The notes beneath the pieces are model-generated. The model was given only the letters and a program-made list of their open reading frames with translations. It was not told the origin of the DNA and searched no databases. This document shows positions 1 through 13,307 of a DNA stretch of 64,000 nt, in pieces. The stretch spans positions 37,572,330-37,636,329 of the forward strand of contig CM037789.1 in the NCBI GenBank assembly GCA_021229015.1, read 5' to 3'. Numbering within the stretch: position 1 is the first letter of the stretch; every line of letters starts with the position of its first letter. This DNA comes from Solen grandis (Eukaryota; Mollusca; Bivalvia; Adapedonta; Solenidae). A program made the position numbers and the translations under genes.

Positions 1-1290
1 CTGCTGGTTTGTAAACGCAAATACGCACGAACTTTTTTTTTTTGGTGCAAATTCGGCCCCTTAACCCATAGCCTTAATAATTTCACCAGTCACAAAATTA
101 CGTTACTGTTCTTATGATCTTTTTATCAGAAGTATTTGTATTTGTGCATGCATCGTTAAGCTTTCGACTATTCATGGAATATTCAACTATTGTGTCACCC
201 ATTTGTAGGCGTCTGCGTCAGCGTTCGCGTAAATAATTTCTTGTCCGGACCATAATTTTTTTTAGCACAGATGAATTATGCATGTGTATATGAAATTTTG
301 TACATTGATAGAAGTCAATGTGAGATAGTACAGTAGCCAAAAGCGTTCGCGTAAATAATTTCTTGTCCGGACCACAACTATTTTTAGCACAGATGAATTA
401 TGCATGTGTATATGAAATTTTGTACATTGATAGAAGTCAATGTGAGATAGTACAGTAGCCAAAAACCATAACTTTTTCTGGTACAACTTTTAAAATGATT
501 TCCCGTTATTTCATTTTATCACGAATTTTTGTCCGGAGCATTACATTAATGAAGAAGGTACTGACTTGAAACTTTGAATATACATAAACGTGTGACTAAG
601 AGAAACGCAGTGACCAAGAACCGTTACTCTTCCTGGTCCATTTTTAAAATTAACTACCTTCATCATATTTTATATTGTCCGGAACATTTGTCAAAAGCTA
701 AACAATGTATTAACTTGAAACTTTATATATGCATAAATTTTTTTTCCATTTTTTATCTTATATTGCAATTTTGCCCGGAACTTTTCTCAAATATCATACA
801 ATGTGTTAACTTGAAACTTTAGATATACACAGATGGTAACAAGGAAAAGTGCATTGACTAAGAACAGTAACTCTACCTTGTCTTTTTTATTATCTCCCTT
901 CATTTTATAATTATTACTCAAAAACTGGAAAGGACTCCCTTCATTATTTTCATAATGATTGTTTTGTACGAAGCTTTTTTTTGTTTGTTTGTTTTTGTTT
1001 TGTTTTTAATAAAAAAAAGGGGGGGGGGGGGGGGGTTACTGACCTGAAACTTTGAATATGCATAGAATTGCAGTGACCAAGAACCATAACTGTACCTGTC
1101 CTTTTTATAATTGCCATTAATTTTATTTTATAGTGAATTCTTGCAGAATATACAAGGTATTGACTTGAAACATTAAATTTGCTTAGATTGTGGCATAAAA
1201 AATGGTCAAAACGGTATTTAGTACAATTAGACAAATAAAAATAGAAGTAGAAATTAGCAGTGTGGCCATACGACGTAGTACATAAGGTTA
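1..1290. repeat. GTCCGG-type tandem-core bivalve repeat region
   Basis: No coding region is supported. The stretch is built from diverged copies of a phrase containing TTGTCCGGA, 'acttgaaactttgaata' and 'agaaccataactttacctgg', recurring about every 120-150 nt. The same phrases return at 2.0-2.15 kb, 52.9-53.36 kb and 56.65-57.1 kb. A G-run lies at 1020-1036. This matches the abundant non-autonomous repeats of bivalves with tandem cores; the family name is inference. Confidence 0.6.
221..464. repeat. 122-bp tandem duplication
   Basis: Two nearly identical adjacent copies, 221-342 and 343-464, each starting GCGTTCGCGTAAATAATTTC. Similarity is high enough to suggest a recent duplication inside the older repeat. 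Confidence 0.9.
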
Positions 1291-2466
1291 TCATAAACTG
1301 TCACAAGTAGCATATTTTGCCTCGATTCGGAGAAGAGAACTGCAATTTTTGTTAGATGTACAGGATTACCAAACCTACTGGAAAAAATTCAGAGTTCGTG
1401 AGTACGTGTTTGCTGTCATGAAAAGCTCATCACTAATGATTTATATTCCCAAATTCTCTAAACTGTTATGGTCACACTGAATTAGAGACCTTTTCAGAAT
1501 ATAGAAGAGAATCTATCGATGACAAAAGAACTTGTGATTAGAAAAGATTTTCCGCACTGTCGTTCACATCCATGGTCAAACGAGAAACCTAACAACGGAC
1601 AGATTATTAGCAATCATTCAGTACATCTTTCTTTATTCAAAGGTACCAAAGACACCAGATGTGAGGGTTTGTTTCGAAAGAGTTATTTGATTGGTTAAGA
1701 GTAATTTTCCTTCTACTGATTGGTAATTTTTATGGGGTTTCTTTTTGATATCCAAAGCGCTCAACAATTGGGATTATCTGCATAAAAAAGTCACGCGACA
1801 GTAGTACCGCCGTCTTTCCAATATCTGGCCATGTTACAAGACATATATTGCACTGGCTTCACTCGTAATCTTGATTTACACGCCCACATACATTCGTGCG
1901 CATGCGCGCACTCATGTATAGTGTGCGGGTTAATCAAGCTCAGCTCGCGAATGCAACATATATTACAAAAATAATGTCTTGGAGAAGTACAGTGATCTAA
2001 AACAATAACTATATCTGGTCTCAGTTTTTATTATCTCCCTTTCTTTATTTTATAATGATTTTTGTCCGGAGCATTGATAAAACTATTGTACAAATATACG
2101 TAACAGTAAAGTGACCAAGAACCTTAACTTTACCTGGTCCCATTTTTTTATTTACATTACTAAATGAGAAAAGAACTGCAGGCTAAACTGATTATTTGAG
2201 GATATATTGATAATGTTACGTTTTCCACTTGTGCATGTTAATCATATTAAGGCGCTGGAATAATCGAGCGTCCTGTCCTTTGACAGGCCTACTTACTTAT
2301 CTATTTACATGTTCGAAACCTATTTCAGCATATGTCAGAAATTTGTGTCAATAATTTTTTTATAATATCCGTTTAGTATTTCATAATATAATCCCCGTGT
2401 TCAAAAGGTGGAAATAAACAGAAAAGATAAGACAGATATCTAACTACACGATTTCCAATGCATTTT
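1291..2466. other. No gene recognised; diverged repeat pieces
   Basis: No ORF with recognisable protein features. 1980-2160 carries diverged GTCCGG-type repeat. 2240-2285 resembles the terminal motif 'aatcgagcg...tttgacagg' that also ends the repeats at 7.1 and 59.75 kb. Confidence 0.5.
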
Positions 2467-3020
2467 AGCTCACCTGAGCACAATGTGCTCAAGGTGAGCT
2501 ATTGTGATCACACCTGCGTCCGGCGTCGTCCGTTGTGCGTCGTCAACAATTTTCTTTCAAAATGTTTAGTACAGATGTTCCTTGGGTAACCCTCTACCAA
2601 AATTGCTAAAATATTCTGATCCGTAAAGAAACATGGCAGCCAGTGGCGGGGCTAATTTGCCTTAAAAGGTATAGAGTGAAAGCTTTAAAAGACTTCTGTG
2701 CCAAAATTACTGGCCAGATTTTAAAATGCTTTGGCACAGATGTTCTATTGGAAACCCTCTATAAAGATGGTAATATTAATGACTGTTAACTTGGTATTGG
2801 ACCACTATATCCAATTATGGCCCTTGAATTATAAAAATGTCATATTTGACTTTGTTTACATTCTAGCATCCACATTTAATAAAGCAATATTGATAGATGC
2901 ATTTGAATTGGACCACTATCTCCAATTATGGCCCTTGAAGTATAAAAATGTCATATTTGACTTTGTTTACATTCTAGCATCCACATTTATAAAACATTCT
3001 TGATCAGATGCATAATGAAA
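2467..3020. repeat. AGCTCACCTGAGC palindromic-head repeat with tandem core
   Basis: Begins with the palindrome-rich AGCTCACCTGAGCACAATGT followed by its inverted half (caaggtgagct), then 'cgtccggcgtcgtccgttgtgcgtcg'. Two tandem ~130-bp cores follow at about 2745-3000. This head is typical of a very common bivalve repeat. An apparent 90-codon ORF here is only the translated tandem core. Confidence 0.75.
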
Positions 3021-3218
3021 TAAACCAAGGATTATTATGCCTTGTATGAAAGTTCTGGTCCATTATACTTAAGGTTCCCTTTAGAGCAGTGGTACTCAGG
3101 TGATCGATACAAGACCACCCTGGCCATCTTGTTTTTATATTTAGACGATTACAACTACCGGTATCTCAAGCAGATTTTGACACCTTTTAGAATAGAAATC
3201 CTTAAAATGTAAACAAAC

Positions 3219-3220
<2 letters not shown>

Positions 3221-3255
<35 letters not shown>
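3221..3255. repeat. (CT)n microsatellite
   Basis: About 16 uninterrupted CT units. Confidence 0.95.
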
Positions 3256-3256
<1 letters not shown>

Positions 3257-5361
3257 AAAATCATATTTCATAGTGTTGTAACTTTAAATTATCAACTCAT
3301 TTCTCAAGTATTTCTTTATTTAGTTTCCGGCAAATTTAAGGTCTTGTGTTGAAATGTTTATTAGTTGCATAGGAAGCTGTTAGCGTCATCGAGTCATCGA
3401 AATCATAACTGAATAAGATATCCAGATCGCCGACATATTAAATTGTGCCTCCGCTTTTTTGATAAGGCGCGGAAACCTGATATTGAAAGAACACAGAAAG
3501 AATGTCACATAATGCGTATATCGTCTACTTAAAATGTAGGTTATATCCTAAATAAGTTAGAACATAATGTGAAATCTTGATAGTTAAATGACCATTATAT
3601 CCAAAATGATGCAATTTTCATGAAAAAGAAAAGATAAAATAACAATGAAATGTTGTAGACAAACGCAAATGGAACATAACGGGCAAGTATCTTTAATAAA
3701 ACAACGTTTAATCGCACTGAAAATGTTGATCAAATTACGCAATTTCTTACTTTGTATGGATGTCAAAATACTCTCATTATTTACATTTTGCATTTGCGAT
3801 TATTCCCGAAGACGGTCCATAATCGGAACTAATTTAATTTGAAAAACCGTTGTTTATTTGCTACGTCATCAATTTATATACCGATTCGTAAACGGAGACA
3901 TGCGGAATGGCTATGGAAAACGTCATAAAATTGATGAAGGTATGCGGAATATGCAAATCAGGTATTTTTGTAAACAATTAAATGATCTTTTATAAATATA
4001 CTTTCTTATTTATGCATTGTAGTGTAACGTGTACTGCTGAACCTGGCTTCAACAAGAATATACCATTCTGTGTCAAACTACTATGTACAAAATATATAAC
4101 TAATCTTCCTCAAACTCCCACTTATAATTATAAAACAAACTAAAAGTCTCGACAGAAATATACAGACAACGCATACAAATTCCATTAATCGCATCTACAA
4201 AAATGAATAGTTTATTAAGGCCAGTTACTGTTTAAACAAAAACAATGTAAATAAAGTATGAACAAGATTCAAAACAATTATGTTACTACCATCAAATTAT
4301 TTAGGTCTATCCGTTTGAACCAACTAAAACAATGCTTAAAACCGCCAGAGTTATCAAACTGTTTCAAAACTGTCCCAGCTGAAACCCCTACTCAGCAGTC
4401 TACGACCCGGCAGACCGCATCAGCACCAGGGCACAGACATATACTATATATGAGGTGACTTTTAAACTGAATAAACATAGAAAATCATTGTTTACAACTA
4501 ATATTTTAGTATGTTAATAAACAATGCATATAAGTTAAAGGAATGGAAAATTAACTATAATATAATTGTGTTGAAATTAACAAAAATTTTTTTAGCAAAG
4601 AGCCATTTGTGTACGATTATCCTTTAATGTTTGAGGAAGAGGGAGAAACGAAATACGTACGCAAGCTAACTGTAAGCAGATTTTACATTAACAAACACTG
4701 TTTATGTCAACAACGCGATAAAAAATAATGTCAGGACCGAACTAAAAACACTTTAAATCTTTATTTAGGCGGATTATTTTTTTTTACATCAAAACTCACT
4801 CTTGCGCAATATTGCAAATGGCGACTGTTTCAAGCTTTACACATCTCACGTTATCTCGCGGTCACATGATGTAACACGCGCTTTATTGAGAGTTTCTCTT
4901 GACTGACTATTTACCTGTATGGAGTTGGGAATATTGGTTGTTGAATATGTCTATGACTAGAGGAACCAACAAGAATGGCCTATTCGTCGCAAACTTGAGT
5001 CTATACCTCCAGAGCAAACCCTGAATGACCAAAGTCCTAGAGGTACCAAACAATGATTTGAAAAACATACCTTCGATGGATAAGGCCGATAAGGCCGATA
5101 AGGTAGTTACGATTGATTGACCAAGCTAATTTGATAATTTCCTTCCCCTCAAAAAGTTTATAGTTTTCCTGTATGTATTAAAACATAGTAAACGCATTTC
5201 TCTGGTAAAAATAACATTGAAAGGACTGAAAATGAAATAAGTTTTAGACGTACGCGAAAAAACGAAATAAACAACAACGGGGGAAAATAACGAAACGGGG
5301 GGTGGGGGGGATACGAAGCGGAAAAATCATCACATTAGTAATGTTGTAGTAAACGAGCATA
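3256..5361. other. No gene recognised
   Basis: AT-rich non-coding sequence. The short ORFs at 3.6-3.8 kb and 4.26-4.46 kb have no recognisable domain. Seen here: short tandem 'gataaggcc' units near 5080-5100 and a G-rich patch near 5297-5310. Confidence 0.5.
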
Positions 5362-5545
5362 TATGGAAGATTATTTATGTAAATATTAGAACATTCTTTC
5401 TTCTAAATGCTTTATGAAAATTGAAATGTGCTTGCATGAATGTATACTTTATATATATGGAAGATTATTTATGTAAATACAAAATGTATTACAACATGCT
5501 TTCTTCTAAATGCTTTATGAAAACTGAAATGAATGAATGTATACT
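5362..5545. repeat. ~95-bp tandem duplication
   Basis: The segment with ATGGAAGATTATTTATGTAAATA, 'ctttcttctaaatgctttatgaaaa' and 'tgaatgtatactt' occurs twice in a row (5362-5452 and 5457-5545). Overlapping short ORFs are by-products. Confidence 0.85.
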
Positions 5546-6480
5546 TTTCCATTATTGCACGGCGGATCACCGCCGGGCATACTGTATTTGGTTCGTAGGT
5601 TGTCAATGGAACCGGATTTGGAGGTATAAATCCTTTCGGTTGCAGTTTCGACATATTTTCGTAATAAAACATGAACTTTTTGCCTAGAATTGGTGAGCAT
5701 GATTGAACTAAAAAATAAAGGGATAAAACGCAAAAGAATCCAGCAATGAATTGTATTCAATGCTGAAAATGAAGGCAAAATGTGTAGCATTGCGGAATTG
5801 GTCCTTTCATATCCCATTCTATTTTTAACATGATTAGAGATTATTTTATTAACATTATCAAAATGTCAATTTAAACATAAAAACACACTCTATCGATTTT
5901 AATTATAAACTGAAATTTACAAGCTCATGTCAATTTGATAAATATCGTTTTGAAATGGGAGTAGTACAAAACCATTATAAGAGTCGAGATTTTTCATATT
6001 CTCAGCTGAACTGAATCGGAGCATAGCGAATTGAAGCCCGACATACATTTTGATGAACAAAATTGAAATCTACAACTGCATTGAGAGTCAATAAACGGTA
6101 AGTTGATATTTATTGTAACTACGAAGCTACATAAGATAGAGGTTTATGAAATATTACATAAATATCCTTTTTCATGTTGTTGATTAGATCCCAGAAATGA
6201 AAGTACATTTCGGAAAGGTTCGGACTTTTACATTTCTGTAATTGTTAGCGATTATTTTTAGAAAAAACATTAAAGTTTTGTTTAATAATGCTATTATCTC
6301 CACATTAACTCAATGGATGTCTTCCGAACTCCACGCATGCCTCACATGCATTATCATCACACAAACTAGTAGAAATAGGGACAGTAACTTTTACAAATAC
6401 TTTTTTTGCAAATTTATAGCACTTTTTGAATTTAACTTTTTTTAAAGTTTTATTTAAAGTTTTATTTTACATTGCTATTA
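5546..6480. other. No gene recognised
   Basis: AT-rich sequence; nothing with protein, RNA or repeat structure that I can support. Confidence 0.5.
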
Positions 6481-7135
6481 TCTTCACTTTCACTCAATGG
6501 ATGTCTCTCAAAATTCACACATGTGTTTATCAACATCAGACCAACGAGTAGAAACAGGAATGTATGTCCAAGTAGTTACAGGAACAGTAACTCTTAAATA
6601 TATTTACATATTGTTGGGCCTTTTTGTACTTAAAATGTTAAAATTTGTTGAACATTGCTTTTTTCTCCAACTTCTTTCCATGGATGCCCCTCATAGCCCA
6701 CACATGAAATTGCATGCCTGTGTTGGAGGTCAGACTGTCATGAATTGTAAAACAGTTATGCCTGTTTTTGTTTTTAAGAATCTTGGTTAAAGTTTTCACA
6801 CCACCTCATTTTTTTCACTTAACCCGTTGAGGTATTGCTTTGAAACTTTAAATACCTGTTTATGACCATGACCTCTATTTGTACATGTCAAGAGTACATA
6901 ACTCTGTCTTTTGACATAATTATGCCCCTTTTCTGACTTGATTAATCTTTTTATACTAACTCACTTTTTCACTGAATTCTTTGAGATTTTGCTTTAAAAC
7001 ATAAAGCACATGTTTATTGTTCATGTGTATATTTTGATAATACAGAGTTTTTTATTTTGCCTTTAACTGCAATATTCTTTTATTGACAAGCATTCAAATA
7101 GTCGAGCGCGCGTTGTCTTACAGAGCCAGCTCTTG
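6481..7135 (+). repeat. Tandem-core repeat ending in TCGAGCGCG...CTCTTGTT
   Basis: Several diverged ~150-nt units with 'tggttaaagttttca', 'actttaaatacctgtttatg' and 'ataattatgcccctttt'. It closes with 'aatagtcgagcgcgcgttgtc' and 'cagctcttgtt', the same end seen at 59.75 kb. The 97-codon ORF at 6497-6790 reads through these units and is not a gene. Confidence 0.6.
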
Positions 7136-8129
7136 TTGAAAGGTAGTAATCTGTTTTTGTTCAGTAAAACAATATATTTTCTCATAATTTTAATTTGTAA
7201 TATTTTCATTTCAAATATTCACCACTCTTCTCAAAAAAAAAATGTATTTTATAAATGTGATACTAAAATAGTATATTATACATTGTATATCTGAAGCATC
7301 TTGAAAACAAATTTTCTATGCATTCCTATTTTTTTCATGCTGTATATTAAAATTACTTCTTGAAAAAATTACACAAAAATAAGATTTTCTTTTACAATGT
7401 TTAATCTTTTACCACTGTAAAACTCTATAAAACCTTCCAATCACGAACCATTTTTTAACTAACTTATGTAGTGCCAATAAGTAACACTTATCAGTCAGAG
7501 ACTTTTAAGTAGTCCAGTAACTTAACCAGTAGAACAATCACCCTTTAGGGGTCCAAGGCTGAAGTCTTGGTCTGGCTGCACATTTTTCTCTCTTAGTTAT
7601 TTTGCACCAAACAAGTGATCATTATAGTATCTCCAATGTATATACTGCCTTTTTGTTTATCAGGATCACTATAAATTTGATCTCTGTTATTCTGCAACAA
7701 ATTCCAAATTTGCAGGGAATATGTAACAGTTACCGGTGGGAGACTTTTGTAAGTGGTCTCGGGTTACTGTCCTGGTCTGGCTGCACATTTTTCACACCTT
7801 CTTGCACACCTTCTTGCCTTGAAATTTTTTGTGTCCTCTAAATATGTATATTAGGCCTTTGTTTTCATATTTAAACATATTGTGTGTCTTTCTTCATTTT
7901 AAGATTTACTTCAAGTCTTGGAACTTGCTTTTTATTTATGCAATTAAATATATATACTTATGTAAACAAGTTCACATCTCAATAAAAGTTATGTAAAGAA
8001 AAACAATTTGTTTTCCTCTTAACCCACATAAATTTTATTATCAGACAATTTTTTCTTTGTCGCCGTGCTTATTTCAATGTGCTGCCTCAGGCAGCACTTT
8101 TGCACTTGTGTCTCACTGCATTTCTGTCA
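7136..8129. other. No gene; short repeated phrase
   Basis: No coding evidence. A phrase containing 'tggtctggctgcacatttttc' occurs twice (about 7570 and 7775), each after 'agacttttaagt/gtaagt'. This suggests a fragmentary repeat. GCTGCCTCAGGCAGC at 8081-8095 is a perfect short palindrome. Confidence 0.4.
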
Positions 8130-8880
8130 GACGGTTTTTAGACGGCGATAGCCGTTTATGCTGAAAAACGAAACCAAGCCTTGCTAATTTGCATATTTTC
8201 CACAACATTTTTGACTGTACCTCTCCGCGCTTAGTGTGGATCCATGCAATGCGATTCTGCACTAACGAATACGAGTTAAATATGTTACACAGGCGTTTAA
8301 ATCATAACCGTAACCGCTTTTAGTGTGTTATTGTTTGTTAACATGTTTTCTTTTGCCATTATTTTGCACTGGAAGCATCAATTTTAAGCGTGAAAAAAAT
8401 ATACGTGACATTTCTTAACCAGAACAGCAACCCATCTTACGTACATGAAGATCGACTCCTGTAAAAAGAAAAAGTAGTGCTCCGTATGTATGTAATTGAC
8501 CTAAAGTAGTCCACACAATATTTTGCGTGATGGCGAGTTAGGTTCCTCCCAGGGCATTTCTTAACTTTGAAATAGATAGGCAAACATTCTAGTATCTTAA
8601 ATAATCAAATACCTGGTCAATTTCTACACATACAAAACAACAGATAGAATTCGCTAGTACTAGAGAAAGAGAATGGCCTACTAAGGTGTGCAGGTCTTTA
8701 TGAATGAAAGGTTCATGACCTTTACTCCGGATTATTATGTTACAACCAGAACCTCTGTAGCAACAGCGGGTGGAGTTTTTGTCGTTATGTGACTGCTTCT
8801 ATAACTTCAGAAACGCTAGGTTTAGAATGTTAATCCCGTTGCCGTCTCTCAGCGCATTGTGCGCTTTGATTAATGTCAAG
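8130..8880 (+). repeat. Left arm of a ~750-bp long inverted repeat
   Basis: Colinear in reverse complement with 47765-48512 across its whole length. Shared landmarks are 'ttagacggcgatagccg' (outer end), 'gtaaccgcttttagtgtgttattg', 'gtagtgctccgtatgtatgtaat' and 'gtctctcagcgcattgtgcgc' (inner end). A shorter, more diverged direct copy is at 37455-37700. No protein is encoded. It may be a dispersed transposable element or the two ends of something larger. Confidence 0.85.
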
Positions 8881-9892
8881 TGTGTATTGCTAAATGTTAT
8901 GTGCTTACTGACTATAATTTGCCAGTTAAGACCCATGTGCTAACTACCAAGTGATACATAACAAATGAGAAATGCAAGCATATATGTTTATAAAATTTGT
9001 AAATTACTGGCAATTGATTGCAGTTCGTAAAATGACTCGTACGTAAACGCAGAGTTAAAACAATAATTCATATACATGTACAAGTATATCAGCGCTTGCC
9101 GAAAACATATTGACATTTATCACTAGGCAGTAAGCATTAAATACTTAACATAATCTAAGCTGGGAACCAATTTTACTAGGGCCCATTTTTAGTTATGTGG
9201 CAAAGGTGGCTCATGCCTGAATTTGGATGGTGGATGTGCAGGTTTCGGTTAGTTAGTGGTGTCTCAATGGTCCATATAGAAAGCTTGAATTACGATAAAA
9301 ATCCGTGTAACCTCCTTATAATCACATCTAGATATCTCAGACACATCAGGATATCTCCAAGGGTTATTTGCTGCCCTATAGAATGGCTGATACAGGTGTA
9401 TATCAGCTATCCGAAGTTACTAAACAGTAAAGATACAATAGGGATCCACTCAGTTGCATCTATAAATAGAAACTGTGCCGTCGCTGTGAAGTACAAATCA
9501 AAGCACTGATAGTACTAAGAGAACAGTATTGTCTCATTTCTTTTGTTATCACAGTAAATTTAATAAACGGAGGTCAAATTTTCGCACAATGCCAATAACC
9601 CCGCTTTAACGCTGCGTTAACAGGGTCATTAGATGAACGCACCATTTGTTTCAATAGACTGATAACAAAGATAACAATTAGCACACTGCCACTCTTACTC
9701 CCCCTATATTTCTATAGCCTTTAATGAACATTTATTAATGATCTTAATATAAGTTAAATACTTGGAAAAACTAATTACATATTTGCAGCTTGTCAAACCC
9801 TCTTCCACATGAGACACGCAACTTCAGTGCCTTCAGCGCTTTGATTAATAAAAAGAGATCACTCTGACATTCTCTGTGCAGAATGTAAGATG
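8881..9892. other. No gene recognised
   Basis: The 104-codon ORF at 9195-9509 has no recognisable domain. I see no splice or promoter context for it. Confidence 0.4.
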
Positions 9893-10186
9893 AAGCATAC
9901 CATTGCACATGCGTACCAGGACGAATCGTATCAGCGTACCACCAACAGGTCAAAGGTTATTGTGATACGACTGATTATTTATTTAATACATATAAGTGAA
10001 CTCACAACTCCAATAAATATTATATTTGGAATCAAACTTTAATAAGAAAAAAAAAATGTGTTACGATTGACTATTGATTTAGATATAAGCATGGGTTTTC
10101 ACCCATGCACAGTTTTTCTTGTTCACTCACTAAATCATCCGTACGTGTTCATTTGATTTAATTAATTTTCATATTCACCAATAAAG

Positions 10187-10640
10187 CGCAATAGCGCAGA
10201 GAGTCCGCTTTGCTTTCGGGAGGTCCGGAGTTCGAATCCCAGATAGGGTACTTTTCTCCGGTGACCGTGTCAAACCAAAGACGTATAAAATTGATACCAG
10301 ATGCACCCTTGTCTGACACGGCAATATGGGGTTGTTGGGAACTCGGAGTACTCAATACTGGTTCTACCCAGGAACTTGTCTCCCGTATATCGGTGCTATA
10401 CACCGGGTACTTAAAAGAACCAAGGGGTCTATTCGTAACAGTGCTAGGGTATCGCACCCAGACTCCCTTGTATCCAATCACTGTCTCTTCCGATGCTGTC
10501 TCATCAGATCAACAAAAAAAAGGAACCCCCGCTTATGTGTTATCTTTGACCGCAATGTCTGATTATTGCCATAATAATCAGAAAATGTTTGCTAGCCATT
10601 ATTATACAAAAAGATAGAAGAAGAAGACGAAGAAGAAGAA
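10187..10640 (+). mobile_element. tRNA-derived SINE, family C
   Basis: The tRNA-like head has A-box-like 'agcgcagagagtccg' and a B box GAGTTCGAATCCC. A ~350-nt body follows, ending in 'gctagccattattatac' and an (AAG)n tail. Overlapping ORFs of 78-135 codons on both strands come from this SINE and are not genes. The tail recurs at 32058-32097. Confidence 0.75.
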
Positions 10641-10897
10641 GAAATAGTTCGCTATTTTAATTTCATGATGGAGAACATGTTCTCAAATTCATCATTTCAT
10701 TATATTCCTTTATTTTATCTTTTTTCGGTTTATTTTTTCATAAGTGTCGAATTTCGTCATTAATTATTACTCATAATAATTGTTTTGACTTTCAAAAATA
10801 AAAATCTAATAATCAGACAATTCTTATTGATTAACCCCACCCACCTCCCCTGGTTGCATTGCATTCGGTCTTTGGTTCAATTACTGAACGCGTCATA

Positions 10898-11051
10898 CCA
10901 AAGTGAAACATTGTACTTGTAGCCCCCTGCTTGGCGTTCAGCTTTTTAAAAATGGTTGGCCCTGTGTCAGGATATGGCATCATGTCACGTATCTACTAGA
11001 TGTTGCAGTTTGGAAGCAGTCTCAAAATTACTAAATTAAACCCAACAAAAC
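10898..11051 (+). mobile_element. SINE family A, degraded 3' portion
   Basis: Contains 'ccccctgcttggcgttcagc', 'ggttggccctgtgtcagga' and the closing 'aaattaaacccaacaaaac', aligned with the fuller copies at 45.9 and 58.3 kb. Confidence 0.65.
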
Positions 11052-11336
11052 ATTGCTTTCTGTCCTGTAGTTGGTATCTTTATAAATATTCCATGCAATT
11101 ACGTATAGCCTTTAGCGGATACTACCACAGAGAAATTGCGCTTTATTGGTGAATATGAAGAATAATTAAACACGAAGTTATTTTCCTTACTTTAAATTAA
11201 TCATCAATCGTATCACAATAACTTTTCTTTCGGGATTTGACTTGTAGGTGGTACGTTTCGTCCTATAAACTGTTACGATTCGTCCTGGTACGCGTGTGCA
11301 ATGGTACGCTTCGTCGTACATTTTGGGCAGAGAGTG

Positions 11337-11945
11337 TTAGAGTGATCTCTCTTCATTAAGAATGGGCCCTACTAGCAAAATGTAAATTTTCATTTTGGTT
11401 CCCAGCTTTAACAAGTAACTGGTGTTGCAGGCAACACATGGGTTCCCTACCGGTGAGGTACATAATTTTCCCATTACCAAAGCACCAAGAATTTTGGTCA
11501 GAAGAAAAAGAAAAAAATAAGAACACTGCATGTGGTGTTAATGTTTGTTGATAAAGGGCAACCACTATCATTATAACTTTAAAGGGGGCATAACTTCTAT
11601 AAGTATCGCTTTTATGATAATGTCTCTTGTCTTATGAAGAAGTCATCTCCATACAGCCATCTATCCATATTTTAAGTTTCATAAAAAAAAGTTTCAGTAC
11701 TTTATCACAATATATTGCTTTATTTGTCATATTTTAAGTCTATCTGTTGTCATAGCAACCAGATATTTCAACCTAGGAAGAAAAAAAGACGTGCATAATC
11801 TCCATACAGCCATCTATCCATATTTCAAGTTTCATAGAAATATCTTCAGTACTTTTTTAGTTATCATGAGATCCAGTTTTTGCGGGCGGACGGACAGAGG
11901 GCACACCTATAGTCCCCTCCGGTTACACCGGTAGGGGACTTATTA
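11337..11945 (+). repeat. GTCCCCTCCGG-ended bivalve repeat
   Basis: Two tandem cores share 'ctccatacagccatctatccatatttcaagtttcata' in diverged form. They are followed by 'gggcggacggacag' and the end hairpin GTCCCCTCCGGTTACACCGG/TAGGGGAC. This structure is common in bivalve non-coding DNA. No gene is supported. Confidence 0.7.
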
Positions 11946-13307
11946 TGTTAAGTGTATAATGCATACTGCTTGGTGCTTAGTGGCAAGCGCTAATATACTT
12001 GCAAATACATTATAGTTTTCACTCTTATTTTTTTCAAGAGCTGTAATTACTTGTCATTAATAAACAAATGTTAAAGATATATATTATTGTTGCACTTTTT
12101 ATTTGGTAGAAAGCACAAAGCATTGAGCGCTATAGACGTCTGAAAAGAATCTACATATACATATATGGATGCTTGCTTTTCTCATTCGAAATGTATCATT
12201 TGGCAGTTAGCACATTGGTCTTAACATACTGATATATTAATAGCCAGTAAGCATATCATATTTAGCACAGCACACTTGTCATTTGAAACAATCTAACAAA
12301 AATGCAATTAGGCAACATGAAAAAGTATACATAATGCATGCAGATGTCATTTTTCATAAAGCATTCGGTAGTAAGCGTTTTGCAATATTTACATAAATAA
12401 TCTTCCATAAGCATGTACAGACTGCATCTCTTAACAAATCTGTAACAACCATTTTGCTTGTCTGTCCGAAGAACTTACATTGCTTTTGGAAGCATAAAGG
12501 ACCTTTAAGGAGCTCGCTCGCTCCACCCTTTCTTATTTCACTTAATATGTTCTAACTATTACATATCATAGCCAGGGTAACACAGAGCGAACTACTCGTA
12601 GGCCGAGATTGATTACCAGAAGTTACCCTATTTCGCCCCAGGATATGATATATCGAGATTGGATATTCCAAAACATTAATGATTTATCGTAATGAGTTGA
12701 AATTATAATCTATTTAAATAAATAACTTCATGTTCATTTATTCTAAAGAAATCAATAAATGAGAATTAAAAAAAAAAACTTCGAGAACCCCAACGAAAGA
12801 GACTGAACTGAACCAGATAAAGTCCTGATTACGTCAGAAAAACACATCAGACAAACCAGTATAGCTTAATCCATATTTGGAAACAACAGAAATTATTTAG
12901 GTTTTTGTTGGTCTTCAATTACTCCGCCGAATGTTTTGCCTTCTGCGCTTAACACCTGAAAATTTGAATTATTGAGATTTAATCTGAGTTTTAAAGTTCT
13001 TGACACATTGAATAATATATGCATTACATGTATTGTATTTCGGTTTGGAAGCTCACTAAAATTTAAAAAAGTACCCAGTACGTTGCTTTGACGAAGAACT
13101 GACCATGAAAAAAATCAACAATAAAAAGGTAGGTAACGTCTCCCATTTACGTACACGCAGCCGTTTCAGTTGCCGTTACTCCTTTTAGAATTGGTAGGTT
13201 TTGATAAAAAAAAAAAAGTCTTATTTTGCGTGAAAGGGATGAATAAAGACATACAGACACAAAAACACCCATTGCCTAAGACTTGACTTGACTATTTGCG
13301 TTAGTAG
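11946..13307. other. No gene recognised
   Basis: AT-rich sequence without supportable coding or RNA features. It lies directly outside the inferred left edge of the Polinton-like element. Confidence 0.45.

Larger units (their letters stand above)
9893..11316. mobile_element. Non-autonomous inverted-repeat element carrying a SINE
   Basis: The left arm (about 9893-9966) contains ACCATTGCACATGCGTACC and 'aggacgaatcgta'. The right arm (about 11209-11316) contains the reverse complement, including GGTACGCGTGTGCAATGGT and 'acgattcgtcc'. Both arms also share 'gttattgtgatacga'. No transposase is seen. The SINE at 10187-10640 and the SINE piece at 10898-11051 lie inside, which shows nested insertion. 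Confidence 0.65.

Noticed and set aside
2731..3003. 90-codon ORF with two similar halves
   Set aside because: Translation of a tandem non-coding core repeat that continues outside the ORF.
5515..5817. 100-codon minus ORF and overlapping plus ORFs
   Set aside because: They overlap a tandem duplication, contradict each other in frame and strand, and show no domain.
9195..9509. 104-codon plus ORF
   Set aside because: No family, no splice or promoter context.
10158..10617. Overlapping ORFs of 78-135 codons on both strands
   Set aside because: They lie wholly in a tRNA-derived SINE (B box, body and A-rich tail seen) and have no protein family.
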